A DNA stretch of 64,000 nt from Balanoglossus misakiensis (taxonomy: Eukaryota; Hemichordata). Each line of letters starts with the position of its first letter. Positions within the stretch are counted from its first letter, which is position 1. This document shows, in pieces, positions 55,785 to 64,000 of the stretch. Both the position numbers and the translations under genes were made by a program. The notes beneath the pieces are model-generated. The model ran no database searches. It saw nothing but the letters and a program-made list of their open reading frames with translations, and was not told the DNA's origin. The stretch is taken from contig CM082577.2 of assembly GCA_040954595.2 (NCBI GenBank), positions 13,888,001 through 13,952,000 on the forward strand. Reading direction: 5' to 3'.

Positions 55785-57142
55785 TGGTCATTGAAAGACA
55801 CGCGTTTCTGTGGGGATTCTGGCTTGGTGTCCGTTGACAGACGCGGACAGTCCTTTTTGAAGTGGCCTTCCTGACCACAGTGGTAACACCCGCGGCTCCT
55901 GGGGGATGGTGATCGGCTGGTTGTACTGGGTCGGTCGCCCCAGTTCATACGAGTTAGCTGATTAGTGAGCATTTCTACAGCAGTGCCCAGTCCGGACATC
56001 TGCGTTTCCACCCGGGCTAGGTGTGACTCCATCCGCGACAGGCGTCTATCCATAACAGGACTGCCCTCACTGGGTCGGACCTTGGGTTCGGTTGAGGGTA
56101 TGTCGCGTTTCTGTCGCTGGGGGGTGGATGCTGCCTGTACTCGAGCTATCTCTTCGGCTTCTGAATCTGAACTGATTCGGCGGACTTCGCGTTTTGGTGA
56201 GCGGCCTCCGAATATCTCTTTGTTGTTGTACTGGTACCAGCGTATCTGGTCGATGGCTTTCTCCATGGTTTGGGGGCGCTGTGTGGCTGCATTCAATCCA
56301 GCCTCTCTGTCGGCGCAGCCCTGGCAGACCTTAATGATCGCTTGCCTAATCATCGCTTCCCCATCGCCATCGGGATAAGCTTGTGCTGCCAGGATGAGAA
56401 CTCTGCCTGCCCACTCTTCCAGGGATTCTTCTGTGTTTTGTCGGGATTGATTGAACTTCATTTGAGCGGCCTCTGGGAGTTCACAGTACCCAAACCTTTT
56501 CTCCATTTTTCGGATTACCTCTTCGTAGGTGATGTCTTTCCCGGGGCCGGCGAGTGTGGTGTAAAACATACTGGCGCTCCCGTCGAGGCACCAGCACAGT
56601 TGGCTTTTCCGTTCCCGAGAAGTCCAAGCTTGAATATCCGCATATTGCGTGAACTTTGTATAGAACGCCCGCCAATTTCCTCCACCGTTGTATACTAACG
56701 TCTTCGGCAGGTTGACAGACAGTTGACGGGGGACAGGGTGATCTGTTTTCCAGCTTGGGGTGTCGACATGCTTAGGAAGAGTGCCGCCATCGGTGTCGGA
56801 CGATGGAGCGCCCGTCACGCCCCCTGGTCCACTTTGGCGGCGTGTAGACGTGGACGTCGGTGTAGTTGTCACGGCTGAGGCTCCGGTTCGGGCGTCCGGG
56901 CTTCGCGTCCCCAGTGCGGGTCCGGGATCAGACTGATATTGTGGTGCTGCCCCCCGATAGGGTGGTGTGGGGGGGTATAGGGTAGCGACTGTCGGGACTG
57001 TGGCTGCTGCCGGAAGTATGGACCCCAGTTGTACTGGTTGGCGTCCACCTGTTGGTGTTGTTGTGGTTGGGGATAGGCGCCCCAATTGTATCCGCTGACG
57101 TCCAGCTGTTGTTGTTGTTGTTGTTGAGGGTGTGGGCCCCAA
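55751..57142 (-). CDS. Gypsy gag: capsid and zinc knuckle
   Basis: The frame holds a Retrotrans_gag-type capsid (NGGGNWRAFYTKFTQYADIQ through SLEEWAGRVLILAAQAYP) and one CCHC knuckle, CYHCGQEGHFKKDC, near the end. The first codon in the listed span is TTG and no good ATG is near. The frame overlaps the HhH ORF by at least 274 nt in the -1 frame, so gag is probably made as a fusion with that ORF, by frameshifting, by splicing, or because the CAA-rich repeat changed length in this copy. It ends at TAA (55751-55753), 25 nt after the slippery site used to enter pol. Confidence 0.85.
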   Translation of the reverse strand: MGPTPSTTTTTTAGRQRIQLGRLSPTTTTPTGGRQPVQLGSILPAAATVPTVATLYPPTPPYRGAAPQYQSDPGPALGTRSPDARTGASAVTTTPTSTSTRRQSGPGGVTGAPSSDTDGGTLPKHVDTPSWKTDHPVPRQLSVNLPKTLVYNGGGNWRAFYTKFTQYADIQAWTSRERKSQLCWCLDGSASMFYTTLAGPGKDITYEEVIRKMEKRFGYCELPEAAQMKFNQSRQNTEESLEEWAGRVLILAAQAYPDGDGEAMIRQAIIKVCQGCADREAGLNAATQRPQTMEKAIDQIRWYQYNNKEIFGGRSPKREVRRISSDSEAEEIARVQAASTPQRQKRDIPSTEPKVRPSEGSPVMDRRLSRMESHLARVETQMSGLGTAVEMLTNQLTRMNWGDRPSTTSRSPSPRSRGCYHCGQEGHFKKDCPRLSTDTKPESPQKRVSFNDQLNRNGSVKEA

Positions 57143-58257
57143 CGGTACTTGCTGGCGTCTGGTTGTGGTTGCTGGGGTTGTGGCGGATATGAGCCCCAGC
57201 TGTTTTTAACGTCTGTTTCCTTTTGACTCTGGTCATACTGGGTGTGTGTACCATACCAGCTGCCGCCGCCTGGTTCTGGGTACCCTCCCACTTGTTGTTT
57301 GGACTGTCCCTGGTAGACAGTAGGGGGCTGTGCAGACGGTGTCACTCCACTGGGGTATGGTGTTGATGTGGCACTCCAACCATAGTTTCCGCTGTATGGA
57401 TGTCCAGTGGGAGGCCCCCTGGTGGGGTGCATTGGTCCATCCCTGTGGGCGGATGGTGGTGTATCGCTAGGGTGTGGCGTCGAGGTGTGGCTCCACCCAT
57501 AGGTACCGTTGACGGGATGTCCAGTGGGGGGCCCCCTGGTGGGGTGCATTGGTCCATCCCTTTGAGCCGACGGTAACGTACATGTATCGCTGGGGTGTGG
57601 CGTCGAGGTGTTGCCCCACCCATAGGTATCGTTGACAGGATGTCCAGTGGGAGGCCCCCTGGTAGGGTGCATTGGTCCCTCCCTTTGAGCCGACGGTAGG
57701 GTATCGCTGGGGTGTAGGGTCGAGGTGTTGCCCCACCCATAGGTATGCGTTGGTTCATCCCTATTCCCACTGGACTGTGACTCTCCTGGTTTGACGTGAT
57801 AACTCGCGAACGCGCGTCGCGCCCTATCTAGGTCGCTCGGCGAGGCGTAGCGCGGGTCCGCGGCTGTGGGATAGCGTGCGTCTGGGGGGTTGACCTCCAT
57901 CTCCTTACCCCCTGTTGCCAGTGGAATTGGACTCTCTAATTCCAAGACCGGCATCCCGTGATAATTCCCACCATAGTTGGTTGCCATGGGCAGAAGTTCA
58001 GGGTTACCCCTTACTCTTGTGTTGTAGTATGAACTGTCCTCATGCAATTCTGCTGGAGTATCTGGGGGAACACTAAAATTCGCCTTTTCAGCGAATTCGG
58101 GAGACCATTTGAAGTAGGGGATTTTCTCCACCATTTCCATGGTGACACTTCCATGTTTTTGCCTGAGAGAGATGATGGCGCTGGCAATCTTTTCCCCCAC
58201 TCCTGGTAGATCCCGCAGGGTCTCCTCATCACAACAATTTATGAATACCTGGGCCAT
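56869..58257 (-). CDS. Gypsy first ORF: helix-hairpin-helix plus Pro/Gln repeats
   Basis: 462 codons from an ATG in a strong Kozak context (ACCATGG). Residues 4-50 (INCCDEETLRDLPGVGEKIA, IISLRQKHGSV) fit the ComEA-type helix-hairpin-helix, a sequence-independent DNA-binding motif with its LPGVG hairpin. Residues of about 160-300 hold three to four units of 39-41 residues (GPMHPTRGPPTGHP core; DNA period about 117-123 bp). The tail is Gln/Pro/Tyr/Trp-rich. It sits where the N-terminus of gag should be and overlaps gag in the -1 frame. It probably forms the N-terminal part of the gag polyprotein and binds nucleic acid. Confidence 0.8.
   Translation of the reverse strand: MAQVFINCCDEETLRDLPGVGEKIASAIISLRQKHGSVTMEMVEKIPYFKWSPEFAEKANFSVPPDTPAELHEDSSYYNTRVRGNPELLPMATNYGGNYHGMPVLELESPIPLATGGKEMEVNPPDARYPTAADPRYASPSDLDRARRAFASYHVKPGESQSSGNRDEPTHTYGWGNTSTLHPSDTLPSAQREGPMHPTRGPPTGHPVNDTYGWGNTSTPHPSDTCTLPSAQRDGPMHPTRGPPTGHPVNGTYGWSHTSTPHPSDTPPSAHRDGPMHPTRGPPTGHPYSGNYGWSATSTPYPSGVTPSAQPPTVYQGQSKQQVGGYPEPGGGSWYGTHTQYDQSQKETDVKNSWGSYPPQPQQPQPDASKYRWGPHPQQQQQQQLDVSGYNWGAYPQPQQHQQVDANQYNWGPYFRQQPQSRQSLPYTPPHHPIGGQHHNISLIPDPHWGREARTPEPEPQP
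57370..57750 (-). repeat. In-frame tandem repeat in the first Gypsy ORF
   Basis: 'ggccccctggt.gggtgcattggtcc' recurs at about 57413, 57530 and 57653. The period is a multiple of 3, so the frame is kept. Confidence 0.85.
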
Positions 58258-59268
58258 GGTTTTAATTATATGGGGTGCAATAAATTACACACTGGTATAC
58301 CTGGTATTCTCTTGGTGTTTTTACAAAGAAAGTTTTTATTAAAAATAATAAGTCAAAGTAAATAATTTCCCTCAGTAACAAAATAAGCAGTGAGTCAATA
58401 GGAAACTAAAATCTATACCTGCAGCGTAAAACAGCTGTAAATAAATGGGCTACTATGGGCTTTTCACTCAATCCTCTAAGAAAAATCCCGTTTTTATGGA
58501 CCCTCCTGGGTAGAGACTTCTCCCCGTGAATTTAGTAAAAACCAATATGCAAATTAACTGGAACAATGGGCCCTTGCTGTCTGCGAAGTTTGCTTGAAAT
58601 TTATCCCACTTTATTCGTTACCTTCCTAGGTAGGGAACAAATTCTCCGGCAAACCTCACCGAAAACTCGCTCAGGCAGAATGAAGACAAGAAAATGCTAT
58701 TTTGTCCTTCTTAAACTGTGGAAAGGTCTCCCTCACCAACACTTTGATTTCGGACAAACTCAAAATTTCAAGATGGCGGCCGTGAGAAAACACGAGTGGC
58801 TGCCTCGTGACCCCAATTTGCTTTCCCGATTTTCTTGACAGAAAAACACCCTAACTCAGAGCCTAATGTGCCCCGGGCGCGAGTGTGGGTTTTTTCCCCC
58901 GGGTTAAACAAGATAGAGCCCACTGATAGTAAAGTTTGGGGGCGATTACGTTTGCCTAGACCGCCCGGCCCAGACGAAAACAATCGCGACGATTTTTGTA
59001 AAGACACACGCAACAACAAATCGCGACTACGTGCTTCCCTGCACCCTACGCTAAAAATGCTGTCGACGGTCTCTAACAAGAACGCAAGGTTTTTGAAGGC
59101 GACGAACCCCTTTTACTCCGCTTCCCACGGACGATTTCAGGACCCGCCGACTTCGGAGCAAGCGCTAAAACCTCTGTAAAATCGCTTGGGCCAATTTTCC
59201 CAACTCCTCCAAAGTTGACAAGATGGCCACGATGCCCCCACGCAAAAATTCGTGAGTCGCAGCGCCAA
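58258..59268 (-). other. Gypsy leader with primer-binding site
   Basis: About 1 kb between the 5' LTR and the first ORF with no convincing ORF. Next to the LTR, the minus strand reads TTGGCGCTGCGACTCACG (59268-59251), a plausible PBS beginning TGG one base inside. The complement ends in GCGCCA, as many tRNA-Ser do, but the match is not proven. The segment probably includes the packaging signal. Confidence 0.6.
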
Positions 59269-59672
59269 TAAAGTAATACTCGCCCTACTGGGGGGAGAAT
59301 ACTACTCGCGGTTAGCACCGGCTGTGTATATATTACCTACACAAAGCAGTCGATGCTGTTACTAACTATGACTAAAGACTTAACTATCTTAAACGCTATA
59401 TAAAGGTGAGACAGAACTATACGAGAAAGCTTATAAGGATATTACTTACGTCTTGATCAGTATCAGGTACAATTCGGTCTATCGGATCTCCAGCTCGTCG
59501 GAACGGCGTGCTTTCCCCAGGTCCGCCCACACTGCTGTTGGCCTCATCCATTGGTGTTGCCCCTGTCAGTCAGATCTCCGTGCTCCGCCTTCCACGGTCC
59601 TGGCTGGCTGTCGCCCTGGGCAACCTACTCCGGCTGCCAGTCATCCGGGGGTCCAAATGTAATTCCACTACA
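59269..59672 (-). repeat. Gypsy 5' LTR
   Basis: 404 bp, the same length as the 3' LTR. On the plus strand it begins TAAAGTAATACTCGCC and ends ATTCCACTACA, followed by the AACC duplication and the remainder of the BEL LTR. Confidence 0.95.
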
Positions 59673-59856
59673 AACCGTAAGATTTTGCTACATTTGACGT
59701 CAGTTTCACCGGCAATGCATAAATTAAAGCTCAACCAAATACGGTTTTTGCATCAAGCTCAAGCACTAAAAACACGAAACAACATGTAAATCATCAAAGA
59801 TATTTCCTTTTCCCAAACCTTACGATAATATACCATGGGACCTTATGGGATCGGTT

Positions 59857-59915
59857 GCGTCTGTATGTATGTATGGATGTATGTATGTATGGATGGATGG
59901 ATGTATGTCTGTATG
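59857..59915. repeat. (GTAT)n/(GGAT)n microsatellite
   Basis: Imperfect tetranucleotide tract at the edge of repeat family D, as at 12960-13040. Confidence 0.85.
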
Positions 59916-59917
59916 TC

Positions 59918-60480
59918 CGTCCACATCAAAAACTTGAAAACCGCTGCGCGTATGACCTCGATATTTGGTGTGTAGATGAAGGCAGGGCTGTAGATGAGAG
60001 TTTGTTCAAATGAAGTTGTCATTGCCAAAAATATGCAAATTAGCTGGGAAAATGTGAAATTGGTCAAAACTTAAAAACTCAACAACCACTGGTCATATTG
60101 ATTTGAAAATTGGTATGCATGTACCTTATGTCAACCTTATACAGTCCTGTATGTTTTGAGCTAATATTATAGATTTCCTATTTTTTATGCATTTTTTGTA
60201 TTTTTCCATGTTATTGGTAAAAAGTCTTCATTTCTGAAAGTGATTTCAAAATATGTTAGGCCGATCAACTCCAACTTTGGTGTGTAGCTAGCCTAGCATT
60301 TGATAATCATTTTAAGCGAAAAAAAATATATAACAAATCGACCGATTTTTTTATATTAATTTTTTTTTTAATTTATACCTTTACTTATACCTCTATAGTA
60401 AAGCTATGTCCATGTCTTATTGTGGAATTCTGGTCTGTGCAATGGTGCTGTACAGTGACTGGCTATTGGCCAGTGAGCAC
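59918..60480 (+). repeat. Dispersed repeat family D, copy 2 (5' part)
   Basis: Long near-identity to 13060-13330 ('caaagttgtcattgccaaaaa.tatgcaaattagctgg', 'ttgaaaattggtatgcatgtacct'). There is no ORF. Confidence 0.75.
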
Positions 60481-60489
60481 AATGGGACC

Positions 60490-61400
60490 AAAATAAAAGG
60501 CAAAATTTTAGGCTCACCTGTAACACCTGCTTAACTCATTAAATATTTGCATACCTAATTCCTGGCTAACAAATAGGGCTAGAGGTTTCGTTCTTGTGGG
60601 ACATGGACAAGTATGGGGTCAACATTTGTTGCCCACATTTTGGATGACCTCAGGTGACCTTTGACCTACTTTCTTATATCTCTTCATCCAGAGCAGGTAC
60701 AGACTTGGCGTTTGTAGGGTTGGGACTAAAATTGAAAAGCCAAAATTGGGGGTCACCTGTGACACCTGCATATCTCATTAATTATGTGCAAACCTAATTC
60801 CAGGCTAACCAATAGGGCTATAGGTTTGTTTTTTGTTGAACATGGACCAGTATAGGGTCAAAATTTCTTGCCCAAGTTTTGCATGACCTCAGGTGACCTT
60901 TGACCTACTTTCTTGTATCTCGGCATCCAGAGCAGGTACAGACTTGGCGTCTGCAGGGTTGGGACTAAAATTGAAAAGCCTTAAATGGGGGTCACCTGTG
61001 AAACCTGCCTATCTCATTAATTATGTGCATACCTAATTCCAGGCTAACCAATAGGGCTATAGTTTTGGTTTTTGTTGAACATGGACCAGTATAGGGTCAA
61101 AATTTCTTGCCCAAATTTTTTGTGACCTCGGGTGACCTTTGTCTTCTTTCCTATATCTTGGCATCCACAGCAGGTACAGACTTGGAGTTTGGATTGTTGG
61201 GACTAAAAATTGAAAGCCAAAATTGGGGGTCACCTGTGACACCTGCATATCTCATTAATTATGTGCATACCTAATTCCAGGCTAACCAATAGGGCTATAG
61301 TTGTGGTTTTTGTTGAACATGGACCAGTATAGGGTCTAAATTTCTTGCCCAAATGTTGGGTGACCTTTGACCTACTTTACCATATCTTGGCATCCAGAGG
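60490..61400. repeat. Tandem array of about 239-bp units with nuclear-receptor half-sites
   Basis: Four units, with the 'ggtcacctg' landmark at 60511, 60750, 60990 and 61228 (periods about 238-240). Each unit carries TGACCT half-sites. DR1 motifs TGACCT-T-TGACCT are perfect at 60655-60667, 60894-60906 and 61361-61373, and broken at 61133-61145. In units 1-3 an extra TGACCT lies 4 bp upstream. The array lies within or beside repeat family D. Confidence 0.85.
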
Positions 61401-61449
61401 AGATATGCTTTTTGCTATGTTGATATGTGCTATGTTGGCTTGGGCCCGC

Positions 61450-62110
61450 TGTTGCTGCTTGCAGCTATATTTTTCTCTGAAGCCGCTTGTCATATTGCAT
61501 TGAAATTTGGCAGCATGTTCCTTGTAGTGATTGAAGTAAGATATTGTACAATTTTGGTGATATTTGCATATTTGTGTTTTTGCCACTTTTGAACAAATAT
61601 TTTCTGTGAAACTGCTTGTTGGATTGCTTTGAAATTAGTTTTTTCTCTGATTGCTTTGAAATTTAGGATATAGTTTCATAACGCATACATGTATATGTGC
61701 AACTTTTATCCGATTCTGATACAGGCACCAAATTCAGGCACCAAACTTATCTGTTTTTAAATCAAATGTTAAAACTTTACTTTTTAAATCTGCTTTTAGC
61801 CAATTGTTGTAGTGTATTATTTGCTTTTAGTGTCATTGATCACATTTTTGTGGATACTGACGCTTTATAAATAAATTATTATTATTTATTTATAATATCG
61901 GGAATATTCAAAATTTAGCAAGTTTTTTGTAAGTTTCTTTGTTTTTGGTTAGCAAATCTTCTCCTAAACCAATTGTCCAGTTGTTTTGAAAGTTACTGTT
62001 TACAAGGAGTTGTGACCCCCAACTTAGACATGTTTACATAACTTTTATAGGCCAGCTGTTACATTAGTAGTTTCATAATTTTATTTGTATTTTGAAAATG
62101 TTTTCCTGTT
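61450..62110 (+). repeat. Dispersed repeat family D, copy 2 (3' part)
   Basis: It shares 'gcttgtca.attgc.ttgaaattt' and 'tttttgtaagtttctttgtttttg..agcaaatct' with 13990-14100, and other parts with 36480-36640. Confidence 0.55.
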
Positions 62111-62800
62111 TTTTTGTTTACTTTTTTATTTTTTTTATTATTTGTTGATTGTAATGCTGTATGGCGTTTACCAGTCATTTCAGTTTTTCAGTTCTTTAGG
62201 CCAGCTGTTACAGAGAAGAGACCACCGGCTATTAAATTTTTAATCACCAGTGGCAGGTCAGTGTGTGTCTGTCTGTCTGTTCCAGGGCTGACTGAAAGAA
62301 GTTGCTTCTCATATGTGTTTGTACAGACAATTTTTGGTCATTTTTTTTCTAGCACCACTTGTAAGACTGCCATGACACAGTTTATTGGGCATGTTCCTTG
62401 TTAATTTTTTTTAAATTCCATATTTCTATATTGTAAGATCATATCTGCTTGCAATGTCACCTGTAATTTTTATTCTGGTGTGTCACTGTTTCCGCATAAT
62501 CCTCAAATGGGACCACAGTGTCCTTGACGCTATTTTTTAACATATGTCATCAAGGTCACACCTACTACGGATGTGACATCATCAGATGATGACATAATAA
62601 ACAAGTAACAATGAATTTTGTCAACATTAAACTTTATAAACACAATGCCAATGAAGTCCAAAAGGTAAAATAAAATCACACTGATTTTATCTAAGAAGTA
62701 AGATCAACACATCAAATTTGCTGAATCATTTTCATTTGATAGTGTTTTTGATGACAGACGCTATTTGTCGATACATTGACAGCAGCCATCAAAATGGTTT
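62111..62800. other. 3' flank of the minus-strand host gene
   Basis: AT-rich. Downstream of the stop codon at 62803 on the minus strand. No other feature was recognised. Confidence 0.4.
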
Positions 62801-62802
62801 AC

Positions 62803-63006
62803 TCAGATCCTTGAGTTGGCTTCAGCAAGTTCCTTTGGGTCAAACTTGTAACAAGATCTTCTGTGTATATTTGGAGAAGTCAACACTCTAACAATATCAC
62901 AGCGTAACTGAGTCGTTTCTTCTGGTTTGTCTGGCAACACAAATACACCATGGCGTATTTCTTTGAAGAATCTGACAGCAACATTTTCTTCATTGAAACT
63001 AATCAT
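62803..63006 (-). CDS. Terminal exon of a host gene with a Tudor-like C-terminal domain
   Basis: The minus-strand acceptor is 'ttgtctctttcag' before 63006. It reads MISFNEENVAVRFFKEIRHG and ends SCYKFDPKELAEANSRI and a stop. In phase 0 it continues the exon at 63841-63739. The pattern (hydrophobic strands, V-RFF, FVLP, D-I-VL-SP, R-Y-F) is like the small C-terminal beta-barrel domain found in many uncharacterised, often multi-copy invertebrate proteins. The call of Tudor-like is tentative. The rest of the gene lies beyond the window. Confidence 0.7.
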   Translation of the reverse strand: MISFNEENVAVRFFKEIRHGVFVLPDKPEETTQLRCDIVRVLTSPNIHRRSCYKFDPKELAEANSRI

Positions 63007-63229
63007 CTGAAAGAGACAAAATCATGAAAGGAATTTAGCAGCTCACTCATTAATCGTCACCCCCTACATTATCAGATTTATGTAATGAAATATTTATACT
63101 TGATACATATTTCAATAAACAACAACAAAAATCACAAACCATTAATGAGCAGTTCACATGTTCACTAATGCACAAACCCGGGACTGAGAAGGGCACTTGT
63201 AACTTATTTTATGTGCATACATATAGTTG

Positions 63230-63649
63230 TTAAGGATGTACGCGCAGAAAATAAACCAGAAACACTGCCCGCCCGGTCTTTTTCCCATAGGATTACATTG
63301 ATAATCGCCAGAAAACAAACTTCTACTATTGTCATTTTCACGAAATTTTACACATAGCTCAGTCCAGCAAATATAAATTCATTGGTCAAATAAAATATAG
63401 GGGTCACCGCGCTCTATTTTGAGATAAATTGCGTTAAAAATTTTGCCCATAGACAAACTATTGGTGAAAAATGCTGAGTCAGCAGATTTCTTCTATTATC
63501 GACCAAATTCATGGCTCTGTATTTCAAAAACAAGCACAGTGACCCCTATATTTTATTACAGATTTTCATTATACATACGAAGTAGAATAAAAAAATCCAC
63601 AATTAAAAAAAATGACAATACTTTCAATTTACTGAACGTACATCCTTAA
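63230..63649. mobile_element. TTAA-flanked MITE in the host intron
   Basis: The ends GGATGTACG (63234) and CGTACATCC (to 63645) lie between TTAA copies (63230-63233, 63646-63649). Internal complementary stretches ('aataaaatataggggtcac' at 63388-63406 and its reverse near 63540-63558) fold the centre. A fragment of the family is at 35700-35880. Confidence 0.75.
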
Positions 63650-63738
63650 ATATATTTTTAGTACACTGCATGTATTTTGGGGGTAGTATATTTCTGTGCA
63701 GATGAGCCAAACTTTTGGAGAAGAACGCAAACCTGTAC

Positions 63739-63841
63739 CTGGGCCATGAACATCTTTATTTTCTTTCCAACGGGCACCTTGACAGCTACATAGTCATGTA
63801 TCTTGAGTGGCAACTCTTCAGTCGTCTCCAATGGTTCTGGT
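63739..63841 (-). CDS. Penultimate exon of the minus-strand host gene
   Basis: The acceptor is 'aacttctttcccag' and the donor is gtacag. The exon is 103 nt: 1 nt of a split codon, then PEPLETTEELPLKIHDYVAV and on to KKIKMFMAQ, leaving in phase 0 to meet the exon at 63006. DYVAVKVPVGKKIKMFMAQ begins the same beta-rich domain that the last exon completes. The gene continues past 64000. Confidence 0.7.
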
Positions 63842-64000
63842 CTGGGAAAGAAGTTACAGTTTGATAAGTGATGGTATATTAAACAGTTACAGTACTAACA
63901 AAAGTGTGTCATTGTCATCCAGTAACATTAAGTACCATACAAACATGAGTGTTGACACTTGGTTATCTTGGTGTCTGACAATTTGCATGGAGTATTTTTA

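Larger units (their letters stand above)
48242..59672 (-). mobile_element. 11.4-kb Ty3/Gypsy retrotransposon with HhH, PHD and TatD-like modules
   Basis: Two 404-bp LTRs (48242-48645, 59269-59672) with a single noticed difference flank the internal region. The direct repeat AACC (48238-48241, 59673-59676) is the target duplication inside the BEL LTR. Minus-strand order: leader of about 1 kb, HhH ORF (58257-56869), gag (frame -1), pol (frame -1 again) ending in a PHD finger, third ORF with a TatD-like domain (51150-48949), PPT, 3' LTR. All long ORFs are intact, so the copy is young and may be active. It is large for a Gypsy element because of the added modules. Confidence 0.9.
38764..59827 (-). 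mobile_element. BEL/Pao LTR retrotransposon with two nested insertions
   Basis: The LTRs run from TGTGGGGGTGAATTTATT to CCTTACGATA (plus-strand reading). The 5-bp target duplication ATATA lies at 38759-38763 and 59828-59832. The 3' LTR is whole (38764-39110). The 5' LTR is split into 44994-45070, 48125-48241 and 59677-59827 by a TIR transposon and a Gypsy element. These pieces add up to about 345 bp, matching the 347 bp of the intact LTR. A few substitutions and one indel separate the LTRs (roughly 1-1.5 %), so the insertion is older than the Gypsy element within it. Confidence 0.9.

Overview
The window is nuclear DNA of an animal, probably a marine invertebrate. It is AT-rich and intron-rich, with GT/AG-spliced exons, long non-coding stretches, microsatellites, and many LTR, LINE, Tc1/mariner, Crypton-like and MITE-like elements. 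The species cannot be fixed from the sequence. A hemichordate or other deuterostome, or a lophotrochozoan, would fit. Nothing bacterial was seen.

Left part (1-38.7 kb): host DNA with one phase-consistent spliced gene on the + strand (exons between 8225 and 15225). It encodes a small protein with one transmembrane segment and a coiled coil. Its last exon is tandemly duplicated, and the second copy is frameshifted. Around it lie foldback and TIR elements (170-656, 6887-7330, 10167-10979, 34302-34468, 36649-37388), two LINE 3'-end relics (3374-3592, about 22290-22760), a Tc1/mariner relic (23155-23956) and a Crypton-type tyrosine-recombinase element with an intact 530-residue ORF and hairpin-forming ends (18363-20665). 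A degenerate relative without the ORF lies at about 12058-12500. A region of inverted repeats occupies about 24.4-29.1 kb.

Central part (38764-59827): a nested transposon complex that can be resolved to the base. A BEL/Pao retrotransposon on the - strand (LTRs of about 347 bp, TSD atata, pol with two frameshifts) has a 5' LTR interrupted twice. The first interruption is a 3.05-kb TIR transposon (45071-48118, TSD gtactg) that carries two unrelated 3'-terminal exons, one of them a HECT E3-ligase C-terminus. The second is an 11.4-kb Ty3/Gypsy element (48242-59672, TSD aacc, 404-bp LTRs with one difference noticed).

The Gypsy element is the main discovery in the window. Its genes, in order on the - strand, are: an ORF with an N-terminal ComEA-like helix-hairpin-helix and Pro/Gln-rich tandem repeats; a gag in the next (-1) frame; a pol in the next (-1) frame, entered through a textbook slippery site plus stem-loop; a PHD finger fused to the end of the integrase; and a 733-codon third ORF in the env position. 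That third ORF combines an SR-rich region, a CCHH finger and a TatD/TATDN2-like nuclease fold whose metal-ligand motifs are altered. A plausible reading is that the PHD finger directs integration to modified histone tails, and that the pseudo-TatD protein is a captured, repurposed accessory protein.

Right part (59.8-64 kb): a dispersed repeat, a tandem array of about 239-bp units each holding TGACCT half-sites (perfect DR1 in three of four units), and the last two exons of a - strand host gene (63841-63739 and 63006-62803) with a TTAA-flanked MITE in the intron.
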